Assembly: GCA_900548145.1 (NCBI GenBank)
Contig: URJB01000053.1
Span: 1 to 13,979, forward strand
Reading direction: 5' to 3'
DNA length: 13,979 nt
DNA from: an uncultured Eubacteriales bacterium
GTDB taxonomy: Bacteria; Bacillota; Clostridia; Christensenellales; Aristaeellaceae
The notes beneath the pieces are model-generated. The model was not told the origin of the DNA. It made no database searches and was given only the letters and a program-made list of their open reading frames with translations. This document shows, piece by piece, positions 13,950 to 13,979 of the stretch; the first letter of the stretch is position 1; the number at the start of each line of letters is the position of its first letter. The position numbers and the translations under genes are program-made.

Positions 13950-13969
13950 CCGGGCACTGCCGTGCCCGG
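13950..13969. other. Isolated 8-bp hairpin at window end
   Basis: CCGGGCAC (13950-13957) and GTGCCCGG (13962-13969) around TGCC, with only a weak T-rich tail. It may be the terminator of a gene beyond the window. Its GCACTGCCGTGC core is the exact reverse complement of 13597-13608 on the other side of the right repeat. Confidence 0.4.
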
Positions 13970-13979
13970 CTCTTGTATT

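Noticed and set aside
1..13979. Composite transposon or genomic island bounded by the inverted repeats
   Set aside because: No transposase, integrase or target-site duplication is visible, and the genes between are chromosomal housekeeping genes with uniform composition.

Overview
The window reads as ordinary chromosome from a GC-rich Clostridia-type Firmicute, probably an anaerobic gut lineage. Three things point that way: a Bacillus-type PurR repressor with PurBox-like operator sequence, strong AGGAGG-type ribosome binding sites, and sigma-A-like promoters in AT-richer gaps between GC-rich genes. The species cannot be named from the sequence. I see no phage, IS, CRISPR, tRNA or rRNA.

Layout. 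Positions 1-374 hold one copy of a hairpin-rich repeat and a terminator. Next come an AI-2E/PerM-family membrane protein (375-1499, minus) and, divergent from it, a tRNA-dihydrouridine synthase (1621-2553, plus). The synthase converges tail to tail with a single-domain EamA-type transporter (2559-2972, minus). Back-to-back promoters then separate that transporter from glnS (3175-4932, plus). glnS overlaps by 4 bases a GT-C-type membrane glycosyltransferase (4929-6464), which ends at a strong terminator. Two single-gene plus-strand units follow, each with its own promoter: a GH78-type alpha-L-rhamnosidase (6634-8742) and a YjdF/DUF2238-like membrane protein (8933-9652).

The right third is on the minus strand. 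A MepA-type MATE exporter (11920-13329) has a roughly 130-nt leader carrying two hairpins that could form an attenuator. Downstream is a purR-glmU-like operon (11805 to 9821) with an apparent PurBox operator over its promoter. The glmU-like protein keeps a complete acetyltransferase domain but has lost the recognisable uridylyltransferase domain. From about 13500 to the end there is no gene. This stretch holds a second copy of the repeat from the left end, in inverted orientation.

Functionally the window is mostly housekeeping: tRNA charging and modification, purine control, UDP-GlcNAc synthesis, export and glycan metabolism. I do not see a multi-gene novel system. The points most worth following are the paired inverted repeats whose hairpins keep their shape while changing sequence, the MATE leader with mutually exclusive pairings, and the reduced GlmU.
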